A DNA stretch of 64,000 nucleotides from Proteiniclasticum sediminis (GTDB lineage Bacteria; Bacillota; Clostridia; Clostridiales; Clostridiaceae): assembly GCF_018128025.1 (NCBI RefSeq), contig NZ_JAGSCS010000007.1, positions 1 through 64,000 of the forward strand, written 5' to 3'. Below, in pieces: positions 16,311 through 25,515 of this stretch (positions are counted from its first letter, which is position 1; each line of letters opens with the position of its first letter). The notes below the pieces were generated by a model. That model searched no databases, was not told where the DNA came from, and was given only the letters and a program-made list of their open reading frames with translations. The position numbers and the translations under genes were made by a program.

Positions 16311-17690
16311 ATGTCATTAGAGACTATCTTAGGCGCCCTTATGGTGCTCGTCTTTATCTTCGCCATCTACAAAAGAGCGTTAAGCCCCTTTGCTGCACTG
16401 ATTTCCATTCCCCTTATTTTTGGACTTCTCTACCTGGCTATCACCAAGCAGCCCCTCACCGATGTATTTGACTGGATCTATGAAGGTGTCTTCTACAAAT
16501 CCGCCCTGGTGGACGGAAAAGTCAAGGTCACCGCAGGAACCATGCGTTCCGCCCTCATGGTCCTCTTCGCCTGCACCTACTTCACCCTCATGATGATGGC
16601 CGGACTTTTCGATCCGCTGGTTATCGCCATCATTAAGCTGGTGAAGGGTGATCCGCTGAAGATCATCGTGGCTGCTACCCTGACTGCTGCCATGGTTTCC
16701 CTGGACGGAGATGGAACTTCCACCGTTCTTATCACCACCGCAGCCTTTATGCCCCTCTTCAAGCGTTTCAACATCAAGGGCATTTATCTGGCGATCCTCA
16801 TCGCGCTGCCCACTTCCGTCTTCAACATGACACCCTGGGGCGGACCTCTGGCCCGAGTCCTTTCCGCATTGGATCTGGACGTTACCCAGCTCTTCCCCAA
16901 GCTTCTCCCCGGCATGGCCATCGTCATGATCTACGCTGTGGTTGTGGCTTACTTCATCGGACAGAAGGAAAGAAAGCGTCTGGGCTATGATCTCAGCAAG
17001 GCAAAGACCATCACGGCCGAAGAAATGGAATCCATGTACGATGCCGTTCGCAACAACAATCCTGAGCTGAAGCGCCCCAAGGCCTTCTGGTTCAACCTTG
17101 TGGCCACCGCCATCATCATGTACATGCTGGTTGCCGGTGTGGCGAACTCCGCACTGCTCTTCCTCATCGGAATCGCTTTCGCTCTCGTGGTAAACTACGG
17201 TTTCAACTTCAAAGAGCAGAAGGATATGCTGGCTGATGCGCTTCAGGAAGGAATTCCTGCTGGTGCCATGATCATCGCTTCCGGATTCTTCATGGGAATC
17301 CTCAATGGCAGCGGCATGGGCAGCAACATCGCCCAGGGACTGGGATCCCTCGTGCCAAACGGCATGGGCAACTGGCTCCCCATCGTTACTGCAGTTCTCG
17401 GTATCCCTGGCCTGATCTTCCTCAGCTCTGACGGATACTATTTCGGAATCCTCCCCGTCCTGGCTCAGCTGGCTGCCACCTATGGTGTCACTGCCACAGC
17501 TATGGGTGTGGGCGCCATGATTCCGCTGGCTACCTACTATGCCACCCCGCTCATCGCCTGGATCTTCATCCTCTGCGAGCGCTGTGAAGTGGAATATGTA
17601 GATTATTCCAAGATGATTCTGGCTGTTGGACTTCCAGCATTCGTGCTCTATGTCCTCACCTTTATCATCACCGGAGCAATTCCGCTATAA
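16311..17690 (+). CDS. CitMHS family citrate (tricarboxylate):cation symporter
   Basis: The 459-residue integral membrane protein has about 11-12 hydrophobic segments. It matches the CitMHS family by its N-terminal LMVLVFIFAIYKRALSPFAA region, the conserved SLDGDGTSTVLITTAA stretch and FNMTPWGGPLAR. Family members import citrate complexed with a divalent metal together with protons. GGAGG stands before the ATG at 16311; an upstream in-frame ATG at 16290 lacks one. The divergent LysR gene and the downstream aconitase-like hydratase make a citrate-inducible uptake and isomerisation unit plausible. Which citrate-metal complex or related tricarboxylate is taken up is not visible. Confidence 0.88.
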   Translation: MSLETILGALMVLVFIFAIYKRALSPFAALISIPLIFGLLYLAITKQPLTDVFDWIYEGVFYKSALVDGKVKVTAGTMRSALMVLFACTYFTLMMMAGLFDPLVIAIIKLVKGDPLKIIVAATLTAAMVSLDGDGTSTVLITTAAFMPLFKRFNIKGIYLAILIALPTSVFNMTPWGGPLARVLSALDLDVTQLFPKLLPGMAIVMIYAVVVAYFIGQKERKRLGYDLSKAKTITAEEMESMYDAVRNNNPELKRPKAFWFNLVATAIIMYMLVAGVANSALLFLIGIAFALVVNYGFNFKEQKDMLADALQEGIPAGAMIIASGFFMGILNGSGMGSNIAQGLGSLVPNGMGNWLPIVTAVLGIPGLIFLSSDGYYFGILPVLAQLAATYGVTATAMGVGAMIPLATYYATPLIAWIFILCERCEVEYVDYSKMILAVGLPAFVLYVLTFIITGAIPL

Positions 17691-17707
17691 AATTTTTGGA
17701 AGGGAGG

Positions 17708-17784
17708 GGCTTCCTTGGCGGACCGTCAAGGAAAGCCTGCTCCAATCCGAGTAATACAAGAGGGGGGAAGTTTCCCCCTTTTTT
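17708..17784 (+). terminator. Hairpin plus intrinsic terminator between transporter and hydratase genes
   Basis: The first hairpin is GGCTTCCTTG (17708-17717) with CAAGGAAAGCC (17727-17737). It is followed by GGGGGA-agtt-TCCCCC (17763-17778) and six T bases. This is a standard terminator only 19 bases before the next start codon. It may reduce expression of the hydratase relative to the transporter, or act as an attenuator. Confidence 0.75.
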
Positions 17785-17802
17785 AAACAAAGGAGAAAGA
17801 CC

Positions 17803-20082
17803 ATGATTACACTGTATAATTCTGGGGTCTACCTGCTGAATGGACGGGAAATCCTTCCGGAAGGCCAGGGCGAAGTTCCCCATCACCTTTCTAAAGAAAC
17901 CGCTCGGAAGAACACCATAGCTTATCGGATCATGGAAAAGCACAATACTTCCGGGAATATGAACAAACTGAAGTTAAAATTTGATGCCATGACTTCCCAT
18001 GACATTACCTATGTGGGCATCATCCAGACAGCCAAGGCCAGCGGACTGGAAAAGTTCCCCCTGCCCTATGTGCTGACAAACTGCCACAACACCCTGGCTG
18101 CAGTGGGTGGGACCCTCAACGAGGATGATCATCGGTTCGGTCTTTCAGCCGCAGTGAAGTATGGTGGAATCTACGTTCCTCCCCATCAGGCCGTGATCCA
18201 CACCTACATGCGGGAAATGATGGCCGGCGGCGGGAAGATGATTCTTGGTTCAGACTCCCATACCCGGTACGGTGCCTATGGCACCATGGCCATCGGCGAA
18301 GGCGGCGGCGAGCTGGTCAAGCAGCTGCTGAAGCAGACCTACGACATGAACTGCCCGGAAGTGGTGGCCGTGTATCTCACAGGAAAGCCCACCCACGGCG
18401 TCGGTCCCCAGGACATCGCCCTGGCCATCATCAAGGCAGTCTTTGCCAAGGGCTATGTGAAGAACAAGGTCATGGAGTTTGTGGGGGATGGCATCGCCCA
18501 TCTGTCCATGGATTACCGCAACGGCATCGACGTCATGACCACGGAGACCACCTGCCTCTCCTCCATCTGGAAAACCGATGAGGTGGTTCGTCAGAATCTT
18601 CGCGTCCATGGCCGAGAGAAGGACTATGTGGAGCTTACACCCGGCGAAGTGACCTACTATGACGGAATGGTCCATGTAGACATGAGCACCGTAAAGCCCA
18701 TGATCGCTCTGCCCTTCCATCCCTCCAACGCCTATGAGATTGACGAGCTCAACGCCAATCTGGAAGACATTCTCCGCCAGACGGAGCTGGAAGGCCAGAA
18801 GCTCTTTGAGAAAAATGTGGTGAAGTTCAGACTCCTGGACAAGATCGTCGATGGAAAGCTGAAGATCGATCAGGGTGTCATCGCCGGATGCGCCGGCGGC
18901 ATGTATGAAAATGTCGTCACCGCGGCGAAGATCCTCCAGGGAAAGAGCCTGGGCAACGGAGACTTCTCCCTGTCCGTGTATCCTTCCTCCCAGCCCGTGA
19001 ACATTGATCTCACGAAGAAGGGCTATGTGGCGGATCTCATGACCACTGGCGCCATCATGCGCACCGCCTTCTGCGGACCCTGCTTCGGCGCAGGAGACAC
19101 CCCCTTCAACTCGGGACTCTCCATCCGCCACACCACCCGAAACTTCCCCAACCGGGAAGGATCCAAACCCGGATTCGGACAGATTTCCTCCGTGGCCCTC
19201 ATGGATGCCCGCTCCATTGCGGCCACCGCAGCCAATGGCGGATTCCTGACCTCGGCCGCCCATGTGGACTATGAGGAAAGCATTCCGGACTATGAATTCA
19301 ACAAAACCGTCTACGACAACCGCGTCTATAACGGCTACCAGAAAGAGGAGCTGTCCAAGGACCTGCAGTACGGACCCAGCATCATCGACTGGCCGGAAAT
19401 CCCGGCCCTGGAAGAGCATGCGGTCATGAAGGTTGTCGCCTATATTGATGATGTTGTCACCACCACCGATGAACTGATTCCATCGGGCGAGACCTCCACC
19501 TACCGTTCCAATCCCTTGGGACTGGCGGAGTTCACCCTGTCCCGCAAGGATCCTTCCTATGTGGGCAAAGCCAAGGAAGTTCGCGCCCTGGAAGAGACCC
19601 GGCAAAAGGGTGAAAACCCCGAAGCCACCGACGAGGCGTTCAAGAAGGTCATGGACACCGTCCGTACCATCCCGGGATTTGAGTCCCTGGATACGCTGAA
19701 GACCGGCATCGGCAGCCTTGTCTATGCCAAGAAGCCCGGCGACGGCAGTGCCCGCGAGCAGGCCGCCAGCTGCCAGAGAGTTCTCGGCGGCAGCGCCAAC
19801 ATCGCCGAAGAGTACGCCACCAAGCGTTACCGCAGCAACCTGATGAACTGGGGAATGATTCCATTTATCCTCAAAGGGGAAACTCCATTTAAAAATGGGG
19901 ACTACCTGTTCATTCCAAATATAAAAAATGCCATCTTGGAAGGAAAACCATCTGTCACCGCCTATGTCCTAGACGATCTAGCCCATGGATTTGAGCTGGG
20001 TATCGGCGAAATGACCGAGGATGAACGTAAGATTATCAGCGCAGGATGTCTGATCAATTTTAACCGGAAGTCATTAGGTTAG
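17803..20082 (+). CDS. Aconitase-superfamily hydratase (YbhJ-like)
   Basis: At 759 residues this is an aconitase-fold protein of the E. coli YbhJ type, distinct from the ordinary aconitase at 9303-11246. Cluster ligands look intact: AGCAGG (Cys363) and FCGPCFG (Cys424, Cys427). GSDSHTRYG (149-157) lines the active site. The usual GSCTN around the first cysteine is changed to AGCAGG. AAAGGAGA precedes the ATG. Next to a citrate-type transporter it probably dehydrates or isomerises citrate or a related tricarboxylate such as a homologous hydroxy-acid. No reaction is established for the YbhJ branch to my knowledge, so the substrate is open. Confidence 0.85.
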   Translation: MITLYNSGVYLLNGREILPEGQGEVPHHLSKETARKNTIAYRIMEKHNTSGNMNKLKLKFDAMTSHDITYVGIIQTAKASGLEKFPLPYVLTNCHNTLAAVGGTLNEDDHRFGLSAAVKYGGIYVPPHQAVIHTYMREMMAGGGKMILGSDSHTRYGAYGTMAIGEGGGELVKQLLKQTYDMNCPEVVAVYLTGKPTHGVGPQDIALAIIKAVFAKGYVKNKVMEFVGDGIAHLSMDYRNGIDVMTTETTCLSSIWKTDEVVRQNLRVHGREKDYVELTPGEVTYYDGMVHVDMSTVKPMIALPFHPSNAYEIDELNANLEDILRQTELEGQKLFEKNVVKFRLLDKIVDGKLKIDQGVIAGCAGGMYENVVTAAKILQGKSLGNGDFSLSVYPSSQPVNIDLTKKGYVADLMTTGAIMRTAFCGPCFGAGDTPFNSGLSIRHTTRNFPNREGSKPGFGQISSVALMDARSIAATAANGGFLTSAAHVDYEESIPDYEFNKTVYDNRVYNGYQKEELSKDLQYGPSIIDWPEIPALEEHAVMKVVAYIDDVVTTTDELIPSGETSTYRSNPLGLAEFTLSRKDPSYVGKAKEVRALEETRQKGENPEATDEAFKKVMDTVRTIPGFESLDTLKTGIGSLVYAKKPGDGSAREQAASCQRVLGGSANIAEEYATKRYRSNLMNWGMIPFILKGETPFKNGDYLFIPNIKNAILEGKPSVTAYVLDDLAHGFELGIGEMTEDERKIISAGCLINFNRKSLG

Positions 20083-20096
20083 CATTACTTCACTGG

Positions 20097-20133
20097 AAGA
20101 ACACCGCTGAATTGAAACACCAGCGGTGTTCTT
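20097..20133 (+). terminator. Terminator-like hairpin after the hydratase gene
   Basis: AAGAACACCGCTG (20097-20109) and CAGCGGTGTTCTT (20121-20133) form a perfect 13-base stem with an 11-base loop. The T tail is short. Confidence 0.65.
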
Positions 20134-20171
20134 CGCCTGTCCGGAAAAAGAAATTCTGGCGAAGCCCTGCT

Positions 20172-20201
20172 TTGCCAGGGGGACCTTGGGCAGAGTATAA
20201 T
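20172..20201 (+). promoter_or_regulatory. Promoter of trmO
   Basis: TTGCCA (20172-20177) and TATAAT (20196-20201) are 18 bases apart, placing the start about 20 bases before the ribosome site. Confidence 0.65.
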
Positions 20202-20229
20202 AAGGAAAAAGAGGAGAAGGAGTGACACC

Positions 20230-20937
20230 ATGGAGAAGGAAGAAAAAGTCCGGGGACTGGAGATGAAGATCATCGCCCGGATCCATACGGCCCTGCCCAC
20301 CAAGTTCGGCGTGCCCCGCCAGAGCGGCCTGGTGGATGAGTTTGAAGCCACAGTGGTCTTTGAGCCGGAATACCGCAATGCCGATGCCGTAAGGGGGCTA
20401 GAGGAATACTCCCACATCTGGCTCATCTGGCAGTTTTCCGAAGCGGTGAAGGACACCTGGTCTCCCACGGTGCGGCCGCCTCGCCTGGGCGGAAACACCC
20501 GCATGGGCGTCTTCGCCACTCGTTCCCCCTTTCGGCCCAACGCCCTGGGCCTTTCCTCGGTGAAGCTGACCCGGATCACGATGGATCCCCAGCTGGGGCC
20601 GGTGCTCCATGTGCGGGGAGCGGACATGATGGACAACACCCCCGTCTTTGACATCAAGCCGTACCTGGCCTATGGGGACAGCCATCCCGAGGCCACGGGA
20701 GGGTTCACGGACCATGTGGCGGAGCGGAGGCTCTTAGTGGTGATCCCCCCGGATCTTCTGGAGGCCATTCCCCAAGACCAGCGGGAGACCCTTCGGGGAC
20801 TCCTCGCCCACGACCCCCGGCCTTCCTATCAGAATGATCCCCAGCGGGTCTATGGCATGCGCTTTGGCGACTTTGACGTGCGGTTTTTGGTGGCCGAGGG
20901 GGTACTCACCGTCTGTGAGGTGACGAAGATCAGCTAA
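20230..20937 (+). CDS. trmO: tRNA (N6-threonylcarbamoyladenosine37-N6)-methyltransferase TrmO
   Basis: The 235-residue protein shows the TrmO/YaeB beta-barrel SAM-binding domain. FGVPRQSGLV, FEPEYRNADAVRGLEEYSHIWLIW, GNTRMGVFATRSPFRPNALGLS and VRGADMMDNTPVFDIKPY follow in the family order, and a C-terminal extension (about 170-235) completes the full-length enzyme. It methylates t6A at position 37 of threonine tRNAs, using S-adenosylmethionine, to fine-tune decoding. AAGGAG lies at a normal distance before the ATG. It has its own promoter and a terminator-like hairpin after it, so it is probably monocistronic. Confidence 0.93.
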   Translation: MEKEEKVRGLEMKIIARIHTALPTKFGVPRQSGLVDEFEATVVFEPEYRNADAVRGLEEYSHIWLIWQFSEAVKDTWSPTVRPPRLGGNTRMGVFATRSPFRPNALGLSSVKLTRITMDPQLGPVLHVRGADMMDNTPVFDIKPYLAYGDSHPEATGGFTDHVAERRLLVVIPPDLLEAIPQDQRETLRGLLAHDPRPSYQNDPQRVYGMRFGDFDVRFLVAEGVLTVCEVTKIS

Positions 20938-21033
20938 AAAGGGTGGAGGAGCTGGACGATCTCAGGCTCCGGTGGATCCGGGAAGCCCATGCTTTTTCGC
21001 AGCTTAAAGGAAAAAAGAGTAAGCTAGAATTCT

Positions 21034-21082
21034 GTCCCCAGATGAAGACAGCCCTTGAGTGCTGACGGATCTGGGGACTTTT
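21034..21082 (+). terminator. Probable terminator after trmO
   Basis: GTCCCCAGAT (21034-21043) and ATCTGGGGAC (21069-21078) pair perfectly. An inner CAGC/GCTG stem and a following CTTTTC support termination. The rest of the 292-base gap up to 21229 holds no gene I can support. Confidence 0.65.
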
Positions 21083-21229
21083 CGCCGGTGGGATACATTC
21101 AAGAAAGAATCTTCGCGGCGTGGATCTCCCAGCTACGCTCCAGGGAAGGCGAAAGATTCGCTTCGTTCTTTATATGTTTTTCATGTTTTAGCGATAGGAT
21201 GAAGGGAAAATGGGTGAGGAGGGATAGCT

Positions 21230-21925
21230 ATGGCCGAAAAAATACTGGTGGTGGATGATGAGGAGAACCTGCTGGATGTGGTGGGGGATTATCTTCGGCT
21301 GAATTCTTTTGAGGTGTACACGGCAACCCGGGGGCAGGAAGCCCTTCGGCTCTTTCAGGAGCTGGAACCGGATCTGGTGATTTTGGATCTTAATTTGCCG
21401 GATCTCTCCGGGGAGGAGATCTGCACGGCCATCCGCCGCACTTCCGATGTACCCATCATGATGCTGTCAGCCAAGTCCGCAGAAGAGGACAAGGTGACGG
21501 GGCTTTATCTGGGGGCCGATGACTATATGACGAAGCCCTTCAGCCCCCGGGAACTGGTGGGTCGGGTCAACGCCATCCTTCGCCGTACCCGGAACAAGGG
21601 AAGTCTCTCCGAAATCTATGCCTATGGTGATGGGGATCTGATCCTCGACAATCAGCTTCGCACCGTGAAGAAAAGAGGAGAAGAGGTGAGCCTCACCCCT
21701 AATGAGTACCGAATTCTTCAGGTGCTGATGCAGTACCCGGAGCAGGTTTTTTCCCGGGGGCGACTCATCCATCTGGCGCTGGGCTATGATTTTGAAGGCT
21801 ATGACCGGACGGTGGATTCCCACATCAAGAATCTGCGGCAGAAAATCGAGGATGATCTCAAGGAACCCCGCTACATTCTTACCGTGTATGGGGTGGGCTA
21901 CAAGTTTTCCGGAGGTTCCCGATGA
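21230..21925 (+). CDS. Two-component response regulator, OmpR/PhoB family
   Basis: The 231-residue regulator has a receiver domain with the acidic pair DD (9-10), phospho-acceptor Asp53 in LVILDLNLPD, the SAKSAEED switch and the Lys in MTKPFSPREL. A winged-helix DNA-binding domain follows (about 130-228, with SLTPNEYRILQVLMQYPEQVFSR). It is joined by a 4-base ATGA overlap to the histidine kinase gene. Targets are unknown. Neighbouring genes include a divergent-type lipoprotein, but nothing ties it to a specific stimulus. Confidence 0.93.
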   Translation: MAEKILVVDDEENLLDVVGDYLRLNSFEVYTATRGQEALRLFQELEPDLVILDLNLPDLSGEEICTAIRRTSDVPIMMLSAKSAEEDKVTGLYLGADDYMTKPFSPRELVGRVNAILRRTRNKGSLSEIYAYGDGDLILDNQLRTVKKRGEEVSLTPNEYRILQVLMQYPEQVFSRGRLIHLALGYDFEGYDRTVDSHIKNLRQKIEDDLKEPRYILTVYGVGYKFSGGSR

Positions 21926-23283
21926 TTCCCATTACGAAGCACCTGGGACGGTATTTTTCCCTGATTTCCCTGATTTCCGTGCTGATCATCACGATTTTGT
22001 CCAATGTGGGCATGAATATCTTTTTTACTCGATATCTGCAAAACGCCCAGCGTTCCCAGGACCAGACCATTGTCAGCTATGTGGAGGATCTGGCGGAGCA
22101 GGAAGGATTCACCCCGCTGACCCTCATGGGGATTGAACACTATGCCTTTACCATGTCTGCCGAGGTCATCCTGGAGGACCCATCGGGGAAGGTGATTTTG
22201 GGAACCAGCGATCCCCAGGGCGTGGAAAAGGGGAAGACGTCCCGGGAAGACTATATGGATTCCTCCAAGTACTTGTATCGGATTTATCCCATGGTCATAA
22301 AAGGGAGCTCCCAGGGGAGTCTTCTCATCGGTCGTCCCCAGAGCATCTTCGCAGTGAAGGAGGACCGGATGTTCCTCCTGACCATTAACGGGATCTACCT
22401 TTTGGCGGCTATGATTTCCCTCAGCATCGGTTTTCTTCTCCGGCATAAGGTATCGGGCAATTTTCTTCGGCCCATCTTCGCGATTCAAGAAAATACCCGA
22501 GTGATTGAACAAGGGGCCTATGATGCCGTGAAGCCTGTTTCGAGCCGGACCATTGAGCTCAATGCCCTGTCAGACTCCATTAACACCATGGCTCTTCAGC
22601 TGAAGGAGCAGGAACACCTTCGTCGAAGACTAACGGCGGATATGGCCCATGAGCTTCGCACTCCCCTTTCCACCATCAACAGTCACCTGGAAGCCATTAT
22701 TGATGGGGTCTGGGAAGCCACACCGGAGCGGCTGGCCATCCTCCAGGAAGAAATCGCCCGCCTGACCGGACTCATGAAGGACCTGGGGGATTTAAACTAC
22801 CTGGAAAGCGGAGAAATCCGGCTCCAAGTCCAGGAAGTGGACCTGACCCTCTTGGTGGGCTCTGTTCTGGAGAATTTTCACCCGATTTTTCATGCCCAGG
22901 GAAAGAAACTGGAGGCGGAGCTTCAGGAAGGGCTCATGATCAAAGGGGACAAGGACCGGCTGACGCAAATTCTGGTGAATCTCCTCTCCAACGGGCTGAA
23001 ATACACCAACTCCGGAGGGCGCGTTCAGGTGATCCTGAAAAGGAGCCCCCAGGGAATCCTCCTGGAAGTGCGGGATGACGGGATTGGGATCAGCACCCAG
23101 GATCTGCCCTTCATCTTTGAACGGCTATACCGGGGAGACCGGTCCCGAAGTCGGGAGTCCGGAGGCAAGGGCATTGGCCTCACCATCACCCGGGCCCTGG
23201 TGGAAGCCCATGATGGGCGAATCTGGGTCACCAGTGAGGAAGGAAAGGGAACTTCAGTTTTTGTGGAACTGCCCGAAAAATAA
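21922..23283 (+). CDS. Sensor histidine kinase
   Basis: The 453-residue membrane kinase has a helix at about 13-33, an extracytoplasmic sensor of roughly 120 residues and a second helix near 154-174. A HAMP-like linker, a HisKA domain with MAHELRTPLS (His243) and a HATPase domain (N, G1, G2 boxes; DDGIGISTQDLPFIFERLYRG) follow. It would autophosphorylate and pass phosphate to the response regulator encoded 4 bases upstream in overlap. The architecture resembles BaeS-type envelope-stress kinases, but the sensor region is not diagnostic and I give no ligand. Confidence 0.92.
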   Translation: MIPITKHLGRYFSLISLISVLIITILSNVGMNIFFTRYLQNAQRSQDQTIVSYVEDLAEQEGFTPLTLMGIEHYAFTMSAEVILEDPSGKVILGTSDPQGVEKGKTSREDYMDSSKYLYRIYPMVIKGSSQGSLLIGRPQSIFAVKEDRMFLLTINGIYLLAAMISLSIGFLLRHKVSGNFLRPIFAIQENTRVIEQGAYDAVKPVSSRTIELNALSDSINTMALQLKEQEHLRRRLTADMAHELRTPLSTINSHLEAIIDGVWEATPERLAILQEEIARLTGLMKDLGDLNYLESGEIRLQVQEVDLTLLVGSVLENFHPIFHAQGKKLEAELQEGLMIKGDKDRLTQILVNLLSNGLKYTNSGGRVQVILKRSPQGILLEVRDDGIGISTQDLPFIFERLYRGDRSRSRESGGKGIGLTITRALVEAHDGRIWVTSEEGKGTSVFVELPEK

Positions 23284-23300
23284 GAGTAAAGAAACGGCAA

Positions 23301-23332
23301 GAATCCGGGACACGACGAGGTGTCCCGGATTC
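23301..23332. terminator. Bidirectional terminator
   Basis: GAATCCGGGACAC (23301-23313) and GTGTCCCGGATTC (23320-23332) form a perfect 13-base stem between the converging kinase and lipoprotein genes. T-rich bases follow only weakly. Confidence 0.7.
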
Positions 23333-23335
23333 ACT

Positions 23336-24058
23336 TTAGTTCTTCAGGTTAAAGGCGATGCGGATCTGGTCCGGATTGGGAACCATTCCTTCATTCCCTG
23401 AGGGGACGAACTCCCATCCCCCGGTGAGTTTCGTGAGATCCAGGCCTGCACTGACCAAAGGGGCAGCGTTCAGAACGAGGAGCATGTCTTTTTCATTGAG
23501 GGACAGATCCTCCGTCCAGATCACTTCATTGCCGTCTCCGAGATTCAGAATGTAGTGCTGACCTTCCGGGTGGTACATGATCAGTTCCGGATCCAGGGCC
23601 ATGAGGGAGGAAAAAGCCTCTCCGGAGGATTTGGATTCGGTGGCCTTTTCGCTGAGTTCATAGGGGAAGATCAGCCGGTCGGCCTGGGCCATTCCCATGG
23701 AGTCTGTGCCCCCGGGTTCAAACAGGAAGATCGAAGGATCCAGCTGGTCCACCTTCAGGCCTGCACTGACCAGGGCTTCCGCCGGGAGTACCAGGGCAAA
23801 GTCGGCTTTATTCGCCGAAGCGTTGCTGCTCCATTCAAATTTATAGCCCTCTTCCGGAGTAAAGCCCCAGTGACTGAGCTCTTCATGGTATCCCACCTGT
23901 TTCGGATATTTCTCCAAAAGGGTTTGGAAGGCCTTCACCCCGTCCTCCAGGCCGGGAGTTTCGGGGGTGGCAGGGGGCGGCGACGCCTGTTTGGTGCAGG
24001 CGGTAAATACAAAGAGGGAGAAAAGGGTGAGCATGAGGATCAGGGGTTTGCGCTTCAT
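23336..24058 (-). CDS. Putative lipoprotein with internal duplication, unknown function
   Basis: The 240-residue precursor has a signal peptide ending in a lipobox (LFVFTAC, Cys21), so it should be lipid-anchored outside the membrane after a Pro-rich linker. The mature part consists of two homologous halves of about 95 residues. LVLPAEALVSAGLKVDQLD in the first corresponds to LVLNAAPLVSAGLDLTKL in the second, and the halves end DRLIFPYEL and DQIRIAFNL. I know no named family for it. It converges with the two-component genes and could be an extracytoplasmic binding or sensory protein, which is only a guess. Confidence 0.75.
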   Translation of the reverse strand: MKRKPLILMLTLFSLFVFTACTKQASPPPATPETPGLEDGVKAFQTLLEKYPKQVGYHEELSHWGFTPEEGYKFEWSSNASANKADFALVLPAEALVSAGLKVDQLDPSIFLFEPGGTDSMGMAQADRLIFPYELSEKATESKSSGEAFSSLMALDPELIMYHPEGQHYILNLGDGNEVIWTEDLSLNEKDMLLVLNAAPLVSAGLDLTKLTGGWEFVPSGNEGMVPNPDQIRIAFNLKN

Positions 24059-24153
24059 AGAAAGTCTCCTTCATGGGATTCAGATTTCTCCCTTATTGTA
24101 GAGGGCAATTATGGAGAAATCATGGAGAGACTTTTCCAGATAAAAGAGGACAC

Positions 24154-24885
24154 TTACTCCAAGGGCGTAGATGATCCCTCGGGGAGAATCTCCCCCTCCT
24201 TGGGATTTTCCGCGGGAAGTGGATGAAGCTCCTCTTTTGACAGGGAACGACATTCCCCTTCCGGAAGATTGTCCAATAAAATTTTGGCCATGCGCACCCG
24301 CTGAAGATCCGTCACCGTATACCCCAAGGCAAAGGCCATGCGGCGGATCTGGCGGTTCAGCCCCTGGGTGAGGATGATGGAGAAGGTGTGGGTCCCCGTG
24401 AGAGTAACGGTGCAGGGACGGGTTCGGGTTCCCAGAATGTCCACGCCCTCTGCCATGGCCAGGGCAAAGGATTCTGTCAGCGGACGATCCACCGTCACGG
24501 CATACTCCTTTTCCACATGGTGCTCATCGGAAAGGAGGTGATGGGCCCAGTCGCCGTCATTGGTGAGAAGAAGAAGTCCCCGGGAGTCCTTGTCCAGACG
24601 GCCCACGGGAAAGACATACTTGGGCAGGGACAAGTTCAAAAGAAGGTTGTCCCGGGCGAAAGGGGACAGGGTGCAGACCACCCCCGGCGGTTTATGGTAA
24701 GCCAGATAGATCTTCTCCTGGGGTTGTAGCGGGAGACCATCCAAAAGGAGATCATCTGTTTCCTCCACCCACTGGCCAGGTATGCCGGGGAGACCGTTGA
24801 TGTTGATGCGCCCCGCTTCCAGAAGCCGGTTGGCTTCCTTGCGGGAACAGTAGCCGTAGTTAGAGAGCAGTTTGTTGATCCGCAT
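24154..24885 (-). CDS. Pseudouridine synthase, RluF/RsuA family
   Basis: This 243-residue enzyme modifies rRNA uridines. An S4 RNA-binding domain (INKLLSNYGYCSRKEANRLL, then GRININ) is followed by the catalytic domain with PVGRLDKDSRGLLLLTNDGD containing the essential Asp, and LTQGLNRQIRRM. The frame extends further upstream, but the ATG at 24885 has AGGAG at the right spacing and gives the usual N-terminus. The length and the RQIRRMAFALGY ending fit the RluF group (23S rRNA U2604), though RluB-like specificity cannot be excluded. The C-terminal tail is acidic and probably disordered. Confidence 0.85.
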   Translation of the reverse strand: MRINKLLSNYGYCSRKEANRLLEAGRININGLPGIPGQWVEETDDLLLDGLPLQPQEKIYLAYHKPPGVVCTLSPFARDNLLLNLSLPKYVFPVGRLDKDSRGLLLLTNDGDWAHHLLSDEHHVEKEYAVTVDRPLTESFALAMAEGVDILGTRTRPCTVTLTGTHTFSIILTQGLNRQIRRMAFALGYTVTDLQRVRMAKILLDNLPEGECRSLSKEELHPLPAENPKEGEILPEGSSTPLE

Positions 24886-25065
24886 GGGGATTCTCCTTTT
24901 CATGCCAGCGGAGTATCGTCTCCGCTGGTTCTGGTGCGATGGGGGAATCGGTATTAAAGGGCTGGGGGAGAGCCCCCACGAGGGGGACTGTTCAATCTGA
25001 CAAAGCAGTGCTACACTGAACTTAAGAACTGATCCCATGGAAAAATTGTCCAGGAGGGGATGAAG

Positions 25066-25455
25066 ATGAAAATCATCGTCAAGGATGTCCTGTTCGGTTT
25101 GCTGATCATTATTCTGATCACTGCGGCGGAATTCATTGTGACGTTGCCCTTTGACGTGAGTCCGGATCTCAGTAACGCGGAGCTCGTTCCGTTACTGAAC
25201 CGGGAGTTTCTTCTGACGGCGGTTCCCGCCGGCATCATCACCTATTTCTTTGCCGAATTCGTGAAAACCACCACGAAAGGCGAGGCAATTCGGCGAAGCC
25301 TCCTGTGGACGGCAATGGTGGTGTTAAACTACTTGGCCATGGCCCTGGGGAATGACCGATTGGGCGTCATCTTCGGCGCCTGGGGGCTCTATGTCCTCTT
25401 TCTTTTCACCCTCCTGGGACCGCTGATTTTTGCCCGGGTGATGAAACTGCTCTGA
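25066..25455 (+). CDS. Small integral membrane protein, unknown function
   Basis: A 129-residue hydrophobic protein with about four membrane helices: VLFGLLIIILITAAEFIVTL, a segment near residue 47, LLWTAMVVLNYLAMAL, and LYVLFLFTLLGPLIFA at the end. I do not recognise the family. The ATG at 25066 is preceded at 8 bases by AGGAGG; an ATG at 25060 is too close to it. It is followed by its own terminator, and no neighbour suggests a role. Confidence 0.65.
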   Translation: MKIIVKDVLFGLLIIILITAAEFIVTLPFDVSPDLSNAELVPLLNREFLLTAVPAGIITYFFAEFVKTTTKGEAIRRSLLWTAMVVLNYLAMALGNDRLGVIFGAWGLYVLFLFTLLGPLIFARVMKLL

Positions 25456-25461
25456 TTGTTG

Positions 25462-25489
25462 AAAGCCCTGTTGGAAGACGGGGCTTTTT
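25462..25489 (+). terminator. Terminator
   Basis: AAAGCCC (25462-25468) and GGGCTTT (25481-25487) with a T run, directly after the small membrane protein gene. Confidence 0.75.
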
Positions 25490-25515
25490 AATGGCAAAAA
25501 CCATGGAAAGGAACG

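Noticed and set aside
18250-19605. 451-codon frame opposite the YbhJ-like hydratase
   Set aside because: Mirror image of a conserved coding region, without ribosome site or family similarity; a shadow frame.
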